18,700 bases of DNA from CAVQLX01 sp046727715 (GTDB taxonomy: Bacteria > Desulfobacterota > Binatia > DP-6), in contig JBKPDC010000283.1 of assembly GCA_046727715.1 (NCBI GenBank), positions 1 through 18,700 on the forward strand, read 5' to 3'. The notes below the pieces were generated by a model that saw only the letters and a program-made list of their open reading frames with translations, did no database searches and was not told the origin of the DNA. Positions 1 to 8,249 of the stretch are shown in pieces. The stretch's first letter is position 1. Each line of letters begins with the position of its first letter. The position numbers and the translations under genes are program-made.

Positions 1-1019
1 TCGAGCTGCATCGACAGCTCGCACGCCCGCTGCTGGATCTCGCTCCCGAAGAGCTTCTGCGCCGCCGCCTCGGCCGCGGCGCCCTCGCCGGCGCCGAGCT
101 TCGGGAGCAGGCGCAGCGTGTGCGCGCCGAAGACCTCGGACTCGACGAAGGCCTGCGCCACCTGGTCACGGAGGGCCGCGAGATCGTCCCGTCCTGCGCC
201 ACCGTCGCGCACGCGGCGATACAGGTCGGCGAGCGCCAGGGCCCCGTTCTGGAGCCGAATCTTGAAGTCGAACGCCCAGAGCGTGCCGCGCTCGTGCGCC
301 AGCGCGGCGCGAATGAGCGGCCAGCCTCCGTTTACGGGGCCCACGGTCTGCTCGACCGGCACCCGCACGTCCTCGAGGAACACCTCGTTGAACTCGCGCC
401 TCCCGCTGATCTGCACCAGCGGCCGCCAGGTGACGCCGGGCGCGCGCATGTCGACAATCAGACAGCTGATGCCCTTGTGGCGGGGCGCCGCCTGGTCGGT
501 GCGAACCAGCAACAGCAGCCAGTCGGCGAAGTGCGCCTTGCTCGACCACACCTTCTGCCCGTTCACCACCCAGTGGTCGCCGTCGCGCTCGGCGCGGCAA
601 CGGAGCGACGCCAGGTCGGAGCCGGCGTTGGGCTCGGAGAAGCCGAGGCACCACACCTCCTCGGCGGGCAGGATGCGCGGCAGATGGCGGCGCTGCTGCT
701 CGCCGGTGCCGGCGTGGATCAGGATCGAGCCGACGATGTTGACCGCGACGGCGTCCAGGATCTCGGGCGCCCGCGCGCGCGCCATCTCCTCGGTGAAGAT
801 GACCTGCTCCTTGAGCGACGCCCCGCGCCCCCCGTGCTCGCGTGGCCACTGGATGCCGACCCAGCCGTCCGCCGCCAGCTGGCGCTGCCATGCGCGCTGG
901 AACGCCCGGCGTTCGTCCTCGTCGTCGGGCGGCGGTGTGCGCGGCACATGAGTCGCGAGCCAGTCACGCAGCTCGCTACGGAAGGCCTCCTCCTCGGGCG
1001 TGTAGCGGAGTCCGAACAT
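1..1019 (-). CDS. Acyl-CoA dehydrogenase, C-terminus cut by window edge
   Basis: FAD-dependent acyl-CoA dehydrogenase that introduces a C2-C3 double bond into an acyl-CoA, passing electrons to an electron-transfer flavoprotein. About 339 codons are visible from the ATG at 1019, and the frame is open to base 1. The N-terminal helical domain reads FGLRYTPEEEAFRSELRDWL, followed by GWVGIQWPREHGGRG. The FAD/substrate-binding signature CLGFSEPNAGSDLAS is at residues 124-138, and WVVNGQKVWSS follows near 152. The later C-terminal helical domain begins (ALAHERGTLWAFD) but its end lies outside, so the catalytic base and exact subfamily cannot be judged. The start has no strong Shine-Dalgarno sequence; it is chosen because the family N-terminus begins there. 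Substrate is unknown. It is separated from the next gene by two hairpins and is probably its own transcription unit. Confidence 0.9.
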   Translation of the reverse strand, partial: MFGLRYTPEEEAFRSELRDWLATHVPRTPPPDDEDERRAFQRAWQRQLAADGWVGIQWPREHGGRGASLKEQVIFTEEMARARAPEILDAVAVNIVGSILIHAGTGEQQRRHLPRILPAEEVWCLGFSEPNAGSDLASLRCRAERDGDHWVVNGQKVWSSKAHFADWLLLLVRTDQAAPRHKGISCLIVDMRAPGVTWRPLVQISGRREFNEVFLEDVRVPVEQTVGPVNGGWPLIRAALAHERGTLWAFDFKIRLQNGALALADLYRRVRDGGAGRDDLAALRDQVAQAFVESEVFGAHTLRLLPKLGAGEGAAAEAAAQKLFGSEIQQRACELSMQL

Positions 1020-1074
1020 TCGTTCGTCGGTCTATCCGAAGGGCGCCGCCCGCGGCAAACACCCGAGCCTGCAT

Positions 1075-1114
1075 GCGTGGCCGCCGCCCCGCTTGCGCGG
1101 GACGGCGGCCACGC
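1075..1114 (-). terminator. Strong GC-rich hairpin, possible terminator
   Basis: An 18-bp inverted repeat (1075-1092 with 1097-1114) encloses a 4-base loop (TTGC) and contains a single C/A mismatch. It lies downstream of the propeller-diheme gene and upstream of the acyl-CoA dehydrogenase start. No T-tract follows it on the minus strand, so it could instead stabilise an RNA 3' end or a leader. Confidence 0.5.
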
Positions 1115-1123
1115 GGGAGGAAA

Positions 1124-1146
1124 CCGGCTCCCGGGTCGGGAGCCGG
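1124..1146 (-). terminator. Intrinsic-terminator-like hairpin after the diheme propeller gene
   Basis: A perfect 9-bp stem (1124-1132 with 1138-1146) closes a 5-base loop. Read on the minus strand it is followed by TTTCCTCCC. It begins 13 bases past the stop codon of the gene ending at 1160, which fits a rho-independent terminator with a short T-run. The 18-bp hairpin at 1075-1114 follows as a possible back-up. Confidence 0.55.
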
Positions 1147-1159
1147 GGGAGCCTCGACG

Positions 1160-3502
1160 TCAGGGGACGATGGCGTCGAGGAAGCGGTCGGTATCGGAGA
1201 CGAAGGTCTGCGTTCCGCCGTCGATCGAATTGAGGAGCGTCTTCAGGTCCGCCAGATCGGCGGGCAGCGTGGCCGCGATGCTCTGGCCACCGGGGAGGAG
1301 GTGCCTGGCGAAGACGTCGTCGAGCGTGCGGGCCGAGCCGTCATGGAAGTACGGCGCGCTGTGCCCGATGCCGTTCAGCGAGGTCGCCTTGAAGCCGCGC
1401 GCGCCGAGGGCAGTGGTGGCGTTGTTGCGGATCTCGAGCGGGTTGGCGGCGTCGAAGGTGCCGACCGGATCGAGGAAACTCAGGAAGTTCGTGCCGATCT
1501 GGTACGAGACCAGCTCGAGCCCGACGTTGGTGAGGAAGGGGTCGAACTTGACCGCGCCGGCGACCGTGGGATTGCGGTCGAAGGTGGGGTTGTTCAGGTA
1601 GATCGTCTGGCTCTTCGTCCACTTCGCCCCGCCGTGGCAGGAGGCGCAGTTGGCGTCGAAGGCGGCGCGGCCGGTCGCAGAGTTCGCCGGCTGCGGGCGG
1701 TTGAGCGGTCGGATCGTCTGCACCCACAGCGTCTCCAGGTCGATCGCCTCGCTGATGCCCTGGGTGGGGCCGTGGTTGAAGATACCGTTGGGCGGCTCGC
1801 CGGCGAAACCCTTGCCGCCCTGGACGTCGCGAGCGTTGCCGTTGTTGAAGTCGGTGATGCTGCCCTGGACGTTGCTGTAGTTGGAAATCTGCTGGTCCGC
1901 GGGGTTGCGCTTGGAGAAGAAGTTCTCCATGGGGATGGTCTGGCGCGGACCGGTGGCAAAGATCCAGGTGACGCCGTCGGCGAGGCCGTCGGGATGGCAG
2001 GACGCGCACCCGCTCCACGCGTCCACTGAGGCCTTCCCGCGGAAGTTCACGGGCACGAGGTCCCGGACGTCCAGGCCGTTCAGGCCGTCGTCGGGCGCTC
2101 CCAGCGCGGTGAAGAAGATCATCTTGCCCATGAGCTTCGCATGCTCGAAGCTACCCGGGGCGGGCGTAGTCGACGACGGGACGTCGCGCGCCAGCACCGT
2201 GTTCGACGTGAGATCGAGGACGGAGACGGAGTAACCGGCCTCGTTGTCGACGTAGGCCCGCCTCCCGTCCTTCGAGAGGACGATGCCGTTCGGCAGGTTG
2301 CCGGTCTGGAAGCGCACTACGTTGGGCGCGCCGATGCTGATCACGCCGCTCGCGTCCCGGCTCGCGCGCAGGACGTAGTTGCCGCCCCGGCTGACGATGA
2401 AGAGACTCGAGCCGTCGGCGGTGGCGTCGAGGGCCACGATGTCGTTGGTGAAGGCCCGCACCAGGCTCCCCTCCACCGGGTTCGGCTCCACCTCGGTCTT
2501 GATCTGGTTGTTCAGGTTCAGCGTCAGGTTTGCCTCCTCCTGCCGGGAACCCCGATCGATCGTGTGCACGAGTCCCTGGATGTTCACGTTGAACCCGAAT
2601 GGCGGCTCCGGCTGTGCGCCGATGCTCGGCACGATCACCTGGTTACCGCGGACCAGCAGCGAGTAGAGCTGGTTCGGAAAGGCGCCCTGAACGTCCTTGG
2701 CGATCTTCGCATCCGCGGGATCCGTGATCGTCGTGTCAGGGCAGAAGAGGTCGCTGTGGGCGTTGGGATTGAGCTGTTTGCAGAAATTCTTCCGGTCGGC
2801 GGTAAAGCCCGAGTTCTGGAGCGGCGAGAGGGTGATGCGGGTGATCGCACCACCGCCCGTCGAGGAGAACGCCTGCACGACGGCCTGCTTGCCCTGGTCG
2901 TTGACCTCGCTCCGCTCGACGCCCGGGATCGGCTCGGCGAAGAACTGCGAGACGTAGACCGTCTCGTCGTCATCGTTGCGATCGCCGTCGTTCGTCACCG
3001 CCACTGCCCACGGGTTCCCGCCCACCGGCACGGTGCCGACGACCTGGCGGCTGCGGGTGTCGATGACCGACACCGTCCCGTCGGTGAAGTTCGTGACGAA
3101 GAGCCGCTTGCCGTTCGGCGTCGTGGCGCAGCCGCGCGGCTCGTTGCCGACGGGAATCTCGGCGACCACCTCGTGCGCCCGGTTGCCCTTCAAGGACACC
3201 ACCGACACCGTGCCGCTGCCGGCGTTGGCGACGAAGGCCTCCTTCTCCTTGATGCCGAGAGCGACGCACCGGGGCTCGAGGCCGACGCCCACCTCGGCCA
3301 GCTTCTGCTGCAGGTCGGCCTTGCCCTTCCGCACAGCGAGCGCTGTGAGACTGTTGGCGTCCTTGTTGACCACCAGCAGGCGGGCGTCGTTGCGGTAGAG
3401 CGCGACGGTGGTCGAGTGCGTGGGGGGGCGGCGTTGCGCCAGCGCGTTCCCCGAGGCGAGCCCGGCAAGCCCCAGCGCGACCACGGCGACGGTACGCTTC
3501 AT
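1160..3502 (-). CDS. Secreted YVTN-type beta-propeller fused to diheme cytochrome c peroxidase-like domain
   Basis: A 780-residue exported c-type cytochrome. The start at 3502 is preceded by a perfect AGGAGG (3509-3514) with 6-base spacing, and opens a Sec signal peptide (MKRTVAVVALGLAGLASG, then ALA-Q). Residues about 35-470 carry repeated propeller blades, such as AFVANAGSGTVSVVSL, LFVTNFTDGTVSVID and YVDNEAGYSVSVLDL. Two CXXCH haem sites follow: CASCH at 499-503 and CASCH at 619-623. The tail contains GIGHSAPYFHDGSARTLDDV, a typical C-terminal motif of the diheme peroxidase/MauG group. It should therefore act in the periplasm as a peroxidase or electron carrier, with the propeller as a binding or sensing platform; the substrate is unknown. 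It appears monocistronic: hairpins lie downstream and 129 bp separate it from the next gene upstream. The haem spacing of 120 residues is shorter than the roughly 145 or more of classical enzymes, so catalytic activity is inferred. Confidence 0.86.
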   Translation of the reverse strand: MKRTVAVVALGLAGLASGNALAQRRPPTHSTTVALYRNDARLLVVNKDANSLTALAVRKGKADLQQKLAEVGVGLEPRCVALGIKEKEAFVANAGSGTVSVVSLKGNRAHEVVAEIPVGNEPRGCATTPNGKRLFVTNFTDGTVSVIDTRSRQVVGTVPVGGNPWAVAVTNDGDRNDDDETVYVSQFFAEPIPGVERSEVNDQGKQAVVQAFSSTGGGAITRITLSPLQNSGFTADRKNFCKQLNPNAHSDLFCPDTTITDPADAKIAKDVQGAFPNQLYSLLVRGNQVIVPSIGAQPEPPFGFNVNIQGLVHTIDRGSRQEEANLTLNLNNQIKTEVEPNPVEGSLVRAFTNDIVALDATADGSSLFIVSRGGNYVLRASRDASGVISIGAPNVVRFQTGNLPNGIVLSKDGRRAYVDNEAGYSVSVLDLTSNTVLARDVPSSTTPAPGSFEHAKLMGKMIFFTALGAPDDGLNGLDVRDLVPVNFRGKASVDAWSGCASCHPDGLADGVTWIFATGPRQTIPMENFFSKRNPADQQISNYSNVQGSITDFNNGNARDVQGGKGFAGEPPNGIFNHGPTQGISEAIDLETLWVQTIRPLNRPQPANSATGRAAFDANCASCHGGAKWTKSQTIYLNNPTFDRNPTVAGAVKFDPFLTNVGLELVSYQIGTNFLSFLDPVGTFDAANPLEIRNNATTALGARGFKATSLNGIGHSAPYFHDGSARTLDDVFARHLLPGGQSIAATLPADLADLKTLLNSIDGGTQTFVSDTDRFLDAIVP

Positions 3503-3540
3503 GACCTTCCTCCTCGGATGGGGGGTGACTGACATGCAGT

Positions 3541-3592
3541 CTCTACGCCCCGCCCGGGGGGGTCGGATCACGGACTGTCGACCACTCTACGC
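3541..3592. repeat. Direct repeat CTCTACGC upstream of the diheme propeller gene
   Basis: The octamer CTCTACGC occurs at 3541-3548 and again at 3585-3592, 44 bp apart (about four helical turns). Both copies are followed by a C-rich run ending in CCCGCC. They sit in the 129-bp gap upstream of the gene starting at 3502, where a regulator site would be expected. In this GC-rich DNA the match could be chance. Confidence 0.3.
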
Positions 3593-3631
3593 TCCCCGCC
3601 AGCCACCGGATGGGCGCCGGCGGACGTCCGG

Positions 3632-5005
3632 TCACGCCGCCAGCGGCTCCACGGCGGCCTCGAGCCGCCGGCCGTAGAAGCGCAGGCAGTTGCCCGCGAG
3701 CAGCTTCGCCAGATGCTCCCGGGCGTACGGACGGACCCGGGCGACGTTCTTCACGCAGTCGGTGAGGACGCCATCCCAGTGACCGTAGTCCGCGCTGAAG
3801 CAGGCCAGGTCCTCGCCCATCTCCCCGAGGGCCTCGCGCAGGTATGCGGGCGCGGGGTCGTCCGACTCGAAACTCACGAAGATCTGCCCGCGCCGGAAGA
3901 AGTCCACCGGGTCGTGATCGAGGGTGCGGTACTCGAAGAGGAACGAGTCGGTGTCGCCGGCGCGCGCCTCGCGCGACGTCCGCCGGTAGAGGTGCAGCGC
4001 CTGCCGGAGCTTGCGCAGGGGATGTCTGCCGGCGTCCGCGCCGATACGCTCGCGCAGCAGCTCGCTCGCGAACCGGCGGCGGGGCATGCGCGTACCGGGA
4101 TCGAAGTCGCGGATGCGCTTCTCCCAGTGCTCGTGGAACGCATGCACGAGGTCGGGCAGCCAGCCGCAGCCGGCCTCGAGGAACCCCATTCGCAGCGTCG
4201 GAAAGCGGTCGAACAGGCCCTCGAACACGCAGGTCGCCAGTGCCATCTGCATCTGGTTCCGGTGGCCGAAGATGTGGGACAGGATGAAGGTGTCGACCTG
4301 CTCGGCGATGCCCGACGGCAGGTACACGCCCGGCGAGCCGTGCACGCCGACGGCGACGTCCAGCTCGGCGGCCGCGGCCAGGACGGGGTGGAAATCGGCG
4401 TGGCAGACATGCTTGGGCAGGCGGATCGCGGGGAACGCGTCGGGCGCCGCCGGATGCGGCACCGGCAGGCTCGGCGGCAGGTGCAGGCCGATCATCCCGA
4501 GCTCCTCGACGCAGCGCCGCACTTCCTTCACGCCCTCGCCCACATCGGCGAGAGAGATGAAGCCCACCGGGAAGAGCCGGCCGCGCCAGGGCCGGCAGTC
4601 GTCGGCGATGTACGCGTTGTAGGCACGCATGCAGGCGACGGCCAGCTCGGGATCGAGGATGGCCTCGAAGCTGAGCGTCATGGAACCGTAAAGCACCTGC
4701 GCGTCGATCCCCTCGCGGTCCATGTGCTCGATGCGGATGCGGTTGAAGACGCCGCCGATCGCCGTCTCGGGATGGATCGCGGCGAAGGCGCCCTTCCCGG
4801 GCCCGTCGGGCTGGGGGAACACCCGGTCGAGCTCGGGCCGGCCGGTGCGCGGGTCGAGGTCGCGGACCACCAGCCGGGGCTGGCCGTGCCGGTCCGTCCG
4901 CGACGACAGGCGGGCGCGATACGGCGCCTCGAGATAGTCGAAGAAGACGACCGGGTTCTCCATCTTGTGGGCGTCGGCGTCGATGACGAGCAGGCCGTCG
5001 TGCAT
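3632..5005 (-). CDS. Amidohydrolase family protein (amidohydrolase-2 / COG2159 type)
   Basis: Metal-dependent TIM-barrel hydrolase or decarboxylase-like enzyme of about 457 residues. The ATG at 5005 is preferred because GAGG lies 6 bases upstream (5012-5015); ATGs at 5011 and 5017 are in frame but lack such spacing. Visible motifs are VIDADAHKMENP (residues 7-18), where a D-x-D-x-H replaces the classical D-x-H-x-H metal motif, VGVHGSPG around His222, FILSHIFGHRNQM around His244, and SADYGHWDG around Asp406, which matches the SDYPHWD end motif of the family. These are the likely metal and catalytic residues. Members act on amide, lactone or carboxylate substrates; nothing here fixes which. It is divergent from an M20 amidohydrolase 61 bp away, so the two may share a regulatory region and act on related compounds. 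Confidence 0.88.
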   Translation of the reverse strand: MHDGLLVIDADAHKMENPVVFFDYLEAPYRARLSSRTDRHGQPRLVVRDLDPRTGRPELDRVFPQPDGPGKGAFAAIHPETAIGGVFNRIRIEHMDREGIDAQVLYGSMTLSFEAILDPELAVACMRAYNAYIADDCRPWRGRLFPVGFISLADVGEGVKEVRRCVEELGMIGLHLPPSLPVPHPAAPDAFPAIRLPKHVCHADFHPVLAAAAELDVAVGVHGSPGVYLPSGIAEQVDTFILSHIFGHRNQMQMALATCVFEGLFDRFPTLRMGFLEAGCGWLPDLVHAFHEHWEKRIRDFDPGTRMPRRRFASELLRERIGADAGRHPLRKLRQALHLYRRTSREARAGDTDSFLFEYRTLDHDPVDFFRRGQIFVSFESDDPAPAYLREALGEMGEDLACFSADYGHWDGVLTDCVKNVARVRPYAREHLAKLLAGNCLRFYGRRLEAAVEPLAA

Positions 5006-5066
5006 GTCCATCCTCATACCAGACCCGGCTTGACGCGGGCGATCCCGGTACGCGAAACGATGAGCC

Positions 5067-6227
5067 ATGGATGCCAAGGGCGGTGCCCGCGAGCGACTGG
5101 CCGCCGCCGAGGCGGAGCTGCTCGCGCTCAGCCGTCGCATCCACGGGACGCCGGAGCTGGCCTTCGCGGAGGAGCGCGCGGCCGGCTGGGTGGCGGAGGC
5201 GCTCGACGCCGCGGGCTTCCAGGTCGAGCGCGGCGTGTGCGACCTGCCGACCGCCTTCGTGGCGCATGCCGGTTCCGGACCGCTGCACATCGCCATCTGT
5301 GCCGAGTACGACGCCCTCCCCGACATCGGCCACGCCTGCGGCCACAATCTGATCGCGGCGCTGGCGGTGGGCGCGGGACTCGCCGCCGCCCGGGTGGCCG
5401 ACGACGTCGGCCTCCGCGTGAGCGTCGTCGGCACGCCGGCCGAGGAGAGCGGCGGCGGCAAGATCCTGCTGCTCGAACGCGGCGCGTTCGCCGGGGTGCA
5501 CGCGGCGATGATGGCGCACCCCGCCCCCTTCGACATGGCGGAGCCCCCGACGCTCGCCTTCGCCGAGTTCGAGGCGCACTACCACGGCAAGGCATCGCAT
5601 GCGTCGGCGGCACCCGAGCTGGGCGTGAATGCCGGCGACGCGCTGGTGGTGGCGCAGACGTCGATTGGGCTGCTGCGTCAGCACATCCGACCGACCGACC
5701 GGGTACACGGCATCGTCACGCGTGGCGGCGAGGCCCCCAACGTCGTGCCCGCGCACACCAGCGCGCGCTACTACGTGCGCGCCCGCACCCTGCGCGACCT
5801 GAGCGACATCCGTGGCAAGGTGCTGCGCTGCTTCGAGGCCGGCGCGATGGCGACGGGCTGCACGCTGGGCATCGATGACTCCCCGCCGCCGTATGCAGAA
5901 GTGGTGCACGACGGCGCGATCGCCGCACTCTATCGTGCCAACGCGGAAGCGCTCGGGCGCACGTTCCTCGAGCCGCGCGGCGGCTTCTCGCGCTTCGCCG
6001 GCTCGACCGACATGGGCAATCTGTCGCACGCCATGCCGTCCATCCACCCCATGATCGGGCTCTCCTGTCTGCCCGCGGTGAACCACCAGCCGGAGTTCGC
6101 CGCGCACTGCGTCGGACCGACGGCCGAGCGCGCGCTCCTCGACGGCGCTCTCGCGCTGGCGTGGACGGCGATCGATCTCGCGCGCGACGACGTGCTGTCC
6201 GCCAGGCTCCGCGCGCCCGCCGGCTAG
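5067..6227 (+). CDS. M20 family amidohydrolase (AbgB / PM20D2-like)
   Basis: A 386-residue metal-dependent amidohydrolase or dipeptidase. The binding-pocket motif AEYDALPDIGHACGHN (HACGH at 89-93) is followed by GTPAEESGGGK with the catalytic Glu pair at 126-127, a probable ligand His151 in MMAHPAPF, a dimerisation-lid stretch (FEAHYHGKASHASAAP), and the distal NHQPEF with His340. This order matches the p-aminobenzoyl-glutamate hydrolase and PM20D2 subgroup, which cleave N-acyl amino acids or unusual dipeptides. It has no signal peptide, so it acts in the cytoplasm. The ATG at 5067 gives the normal family N-terminus but has no strong Shine-Dalgarno. The gene converges with the MFS-acyltransferase gene over a 110-bp gap. 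The fold assignment is firm; the substrate is not. Confidence 0.92.
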   Translation: MDAKGGARERLAAAEAELLALSRRIHGTPELAFAEERAAGWVAEALDAAGFQVERGVCDLPTAFVAHAGSGPLHIAICAEYDALPDIGHACGHNLIAALAVGAGLAAARVADDVGLRVSVVGTPAEESGGGKILLLERGAFAGVHAAMMAHPAPFDMAEPPTLAFAEFEAHYHGKASHASAAPELGVNAGDALVVAQTSIGLLRQHIRPTDRVHGIVTRGGEAPNVVPAHTSARYYVRARTLRDLSDIRGKVLRCFEAGAMATGCTLGIDDSPPPYAEVVHDGAIAALYRANAEALGRTFLEPRGGFSRFAGSTDMGNLSHAMPSIHPMIGLSCLPAVNHQPEFAAHCVGPTAERALLDGALALAWTAIDLARDDVLSARLRAPAG

Positions 6228-6337
6228 CGCGGCACCGAAGATTCACACCTTTGCCCTTGTGTCGTAACGGCGCGTTGGGCTATCCGATCGGGAACTCGCA
6301 TCCAATCCGGTGACAGCCGGACACCGGCTCCCCGTGC

Positions 6338-8212
6338 TCAGCGCCAGTCGCCCCGCAGGGCGAGCACCCGATGCTCGAGCTCTTCGGCCGTCGCCTCGTC
6401 CGGGGGGACCGGCGGTCCCGCCACGACCTCGATGCGCGACCAGATGCGGCGGGACGGCCGCGACATCGCGCGGCCGTCCCTGCGGCTGAAGAAGCTGCCC
6501 CAGAGCCCGCGCAGCGCCACCGGCACGACCGGAACCGGATTGCGTGCGAGGATGCGCTCGATACCGGGGCGGAACGGACTCATCTCGCCGGTGGTCGTGA
6601 TGCGGCCTTCGGGAAAGATGCACACGAGGTCGCCGTCGTCGAGCGCGCGGCCGATCTCGGTGAAGGCGCGCTCGAGCAGCGCGGGATCCTCCTTGCGTGG
6701 CGCGATCGGGATGGCGCGCGCGGTGCGGAACACGAAGTGGAGAATCGGGAGGCGGAAGATCGCATGATCCATCACGAAGCGCAGCGGGCGGCGCGAGGCC
6801 GCGGCCAGGACCAGCGCGTCGACGAAGCTCACGTGGTTGGAGACGACCACGCCGGGGCCCGTCGCGGGCAGGTGCTCCAGCCCCCGCTGCCGCATCCGGT
6901 AGACCGTGTGCATCAGCAGCCACACGATGAAGCGCATCACGAACTCGGGCAGCAGGCGATAGATGTAGACGGCCACGGCGACGTTCACCGCGGCGAGCAC
7001 GGCGAAGAGCGCGGGGATGCCCACCCCGGCCGCGCGCAGGCCGGCCCCGAGGATCGCGGCCAAGACCATGAACGCCGCGTTCACCACGTTGTTGGCGGCG
7101 ATGACGAGCGAACGGCGGCGCGGCTCGGTCCGGTGCTGCACAAACGCCAGCAGCGGGACGATGAACAGGCCGCCGGAGGCGCCGAGCAGCGCCAGGTCCG
7201 CCGCGAGGCGCCAGTAGCGCGGGCCGGCGAGCACGTCGCGGATGCCGATCGACGCCCCGTGCGCCGCCGCCGCGTGCGCGGCGACGGCGAGATCGGCGGC
7301 GAAGACCGTGAGCCCGATCGAGCCGAGCGGGACGAGCCCGAGCTCGATGACGCCCCCGGACAGCCGCTCGCAGACGATGCAGCCCAGCCCGACGCCGAGC
7401 GAGAACACGGTGAGCAGCAGCGTCACGACGTGCTCGTCGCCGGCGAGGACCTCCCGCGCGAGCCCGGGGAACTGCGCCAGCGCGACCGCGCCGAAGAACC
7501 AGAACCACGAGATGCCGAGGATCGAGAGGAAGACGGAGCGCGTCTCGCGCGCGACCGCGATCATCCGCCACGTCTCGGGGATCGGATTCCAGCGGATCGG
7601 CAGCGCCGGGTCCTCGGCGGGGGCCGGGGGGATCGCCGTCGAGACGAGCCACCCGACGATGGCGATCCCGAGCACCGCCGCGGATACGACACCCGGACCC
7701 ACCCGCGGCAGCGCCACCAGCGCGCCGCCGAGGATGGTGCCGATCAGGATCGCGAGAAACGTGCCCATCTCGACGAGCGCGTTGCCGGCGACGAGCTCCG
7801 ATTCGTGCAGGTGCTGCGGCAGGATGCTGTACTTGACCGGGCCGAAGAGCGTCGAGTGCACACCCATCAGGAAGAGGGCGCCGAGCAGGATCACAACGCT
7901 GCGCAGCCCGAACCCCACGGCGCCCAGGGACATGATGGCGATCTCGAGCAGCTTCACGGCGCGGATGATGCGCGTTTTCTCGAACCGGGCGGCGAGCTGG
8001 CCCGCCGTGGCCGAGAACAGGAAGAAGGGCAGGATGAAGACGCCGCCCGCGAGGTTGATCAGCGTGTCGGTGGAGATCGCCGCGAGGGCGGCGCCGAACG
8101 CGAAGATGATGACGAGGGCGTTCTTGAAGAGGTTGTCGTTGAGCGCGCCGAGAAACTGGGTCCAGAAGAAGGGAGCGAAGCGGCGGCCGCGCAGCAGAGC
8201 GAGCTGGCTCAT
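6338..8212 (-). CDS. Fused lysophospholipid MFS transporter and PlsC-type acyltransferase
   Basis: A 624-residue two-domain inner-membrane protein. The N-terminal ~410 residues form an MFS transporter beginning FFWTQFLGALNDNLFKNAL, the hallmark of LplT-type lysophospholipid flippases. Residues ~430-624 are a glycerophospholipid acyltransferase: block I NHVSFVD (His460, Asp465), block III FPEGR (Glu535), and a VPVALRGLWGS block IV. Together they would flip lysophospholipid inward and re-acylate it, as LplT and Aas do in Escherichia coli. The acyl-ACP synthetase domain seen in three-domain relatives is absent, so acyl donors must come from elsewhere. The ATG at 8212 is chosen because the family sequence starts there; a GTG at 8230 has its GGAGG abutting the start. 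It lies 37 bp after the small secreted protein gene and is probably co-transcribed with it. Confidence 0.92.
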   Translation of the reverse strand: MSQLALLRGRRFAPFFWTQFLGALNDNLFKNALVIIFAFGAALAAISTDTLINLAGGVFILPFFLFSATAGQLAARFEKTRIIRAVKLLEIAIMSLGAVGFGLRSVVILLGALFLMGVHSTLFGPVKYSILPQHLHESELVAGNALVEMGTFLAILIGTILGGALVALPRVGPGVVSAAVLGIAIVGWLVSTAIPPAPAEDPALPIRWNPIPETWRMIAVARETRSVFLSILGISWFWFFGAVALAQFPGLAREVLAGDEHVVTLLLTVFSLGVGLGCIVCERLSGGVIELGLVPLGSIGLTVFAADLAVAAHAAAAHGASIGIRDVLAGPRYWRLAADLALLGASGGLFIVPLLAFVQHRTEPRRRSLVIAANNVVNAAFMVLAAILGAGLRAAGVGIPALFAVLAAVNVAVAVYIYRLLPEFVMRFIVWLLMHTVYRMRQRGLEHLPATGPGVVVSNHVSFVDALVLAAASRRPLRFVMDHAIFRLPILHFVFRTARAIPIAPRKEDPALLERAFTEIGRALDDGDLVCIFPEGRITTTGEMSPFRPGIERILARNPVPVVPVALRGLWGSFFSRRDGRAMSRPSRRIWSRIEVVAGPPVPPDEATAEELEHRVLALRGDWR

Positions 8213-8249
8213 CGCGGTCCGCCCCGCCACCTCCCGGGAAGGCGTCGCG

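Noticed and set aside
1024..1068. TTTGCC and GATAGA with 17-base spacing upstream of the acyl-CoA dehydrogenase as a promoter
   Set aside because: Each box matches only 3 of 6 consensus positions, which is not better than chance.
5030..5058. TTGACG with 17-base spacing ahead of the M20 gene as a promoter
   Set aside because: The -35 is good, but the expected -10 position reads CGAAAC with only 2 of 6 matches.
3543..6107. Minus-strand open frame of over 850 codons across the amidohydrolase and M20 genes
   Set aside because: It is out of frame with both genes, is Arg/Ala/Gly/Pro-rich with no domain, and exists because GC-rich DNA has few stops.
6315..6329. Hairpin AGCCGG-ACA-CCGGCT between the convergent M20 and MFS genes
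   Set aside because: The 6-bp stem has no T-run on either side; too common in this base composition to call a terminator.
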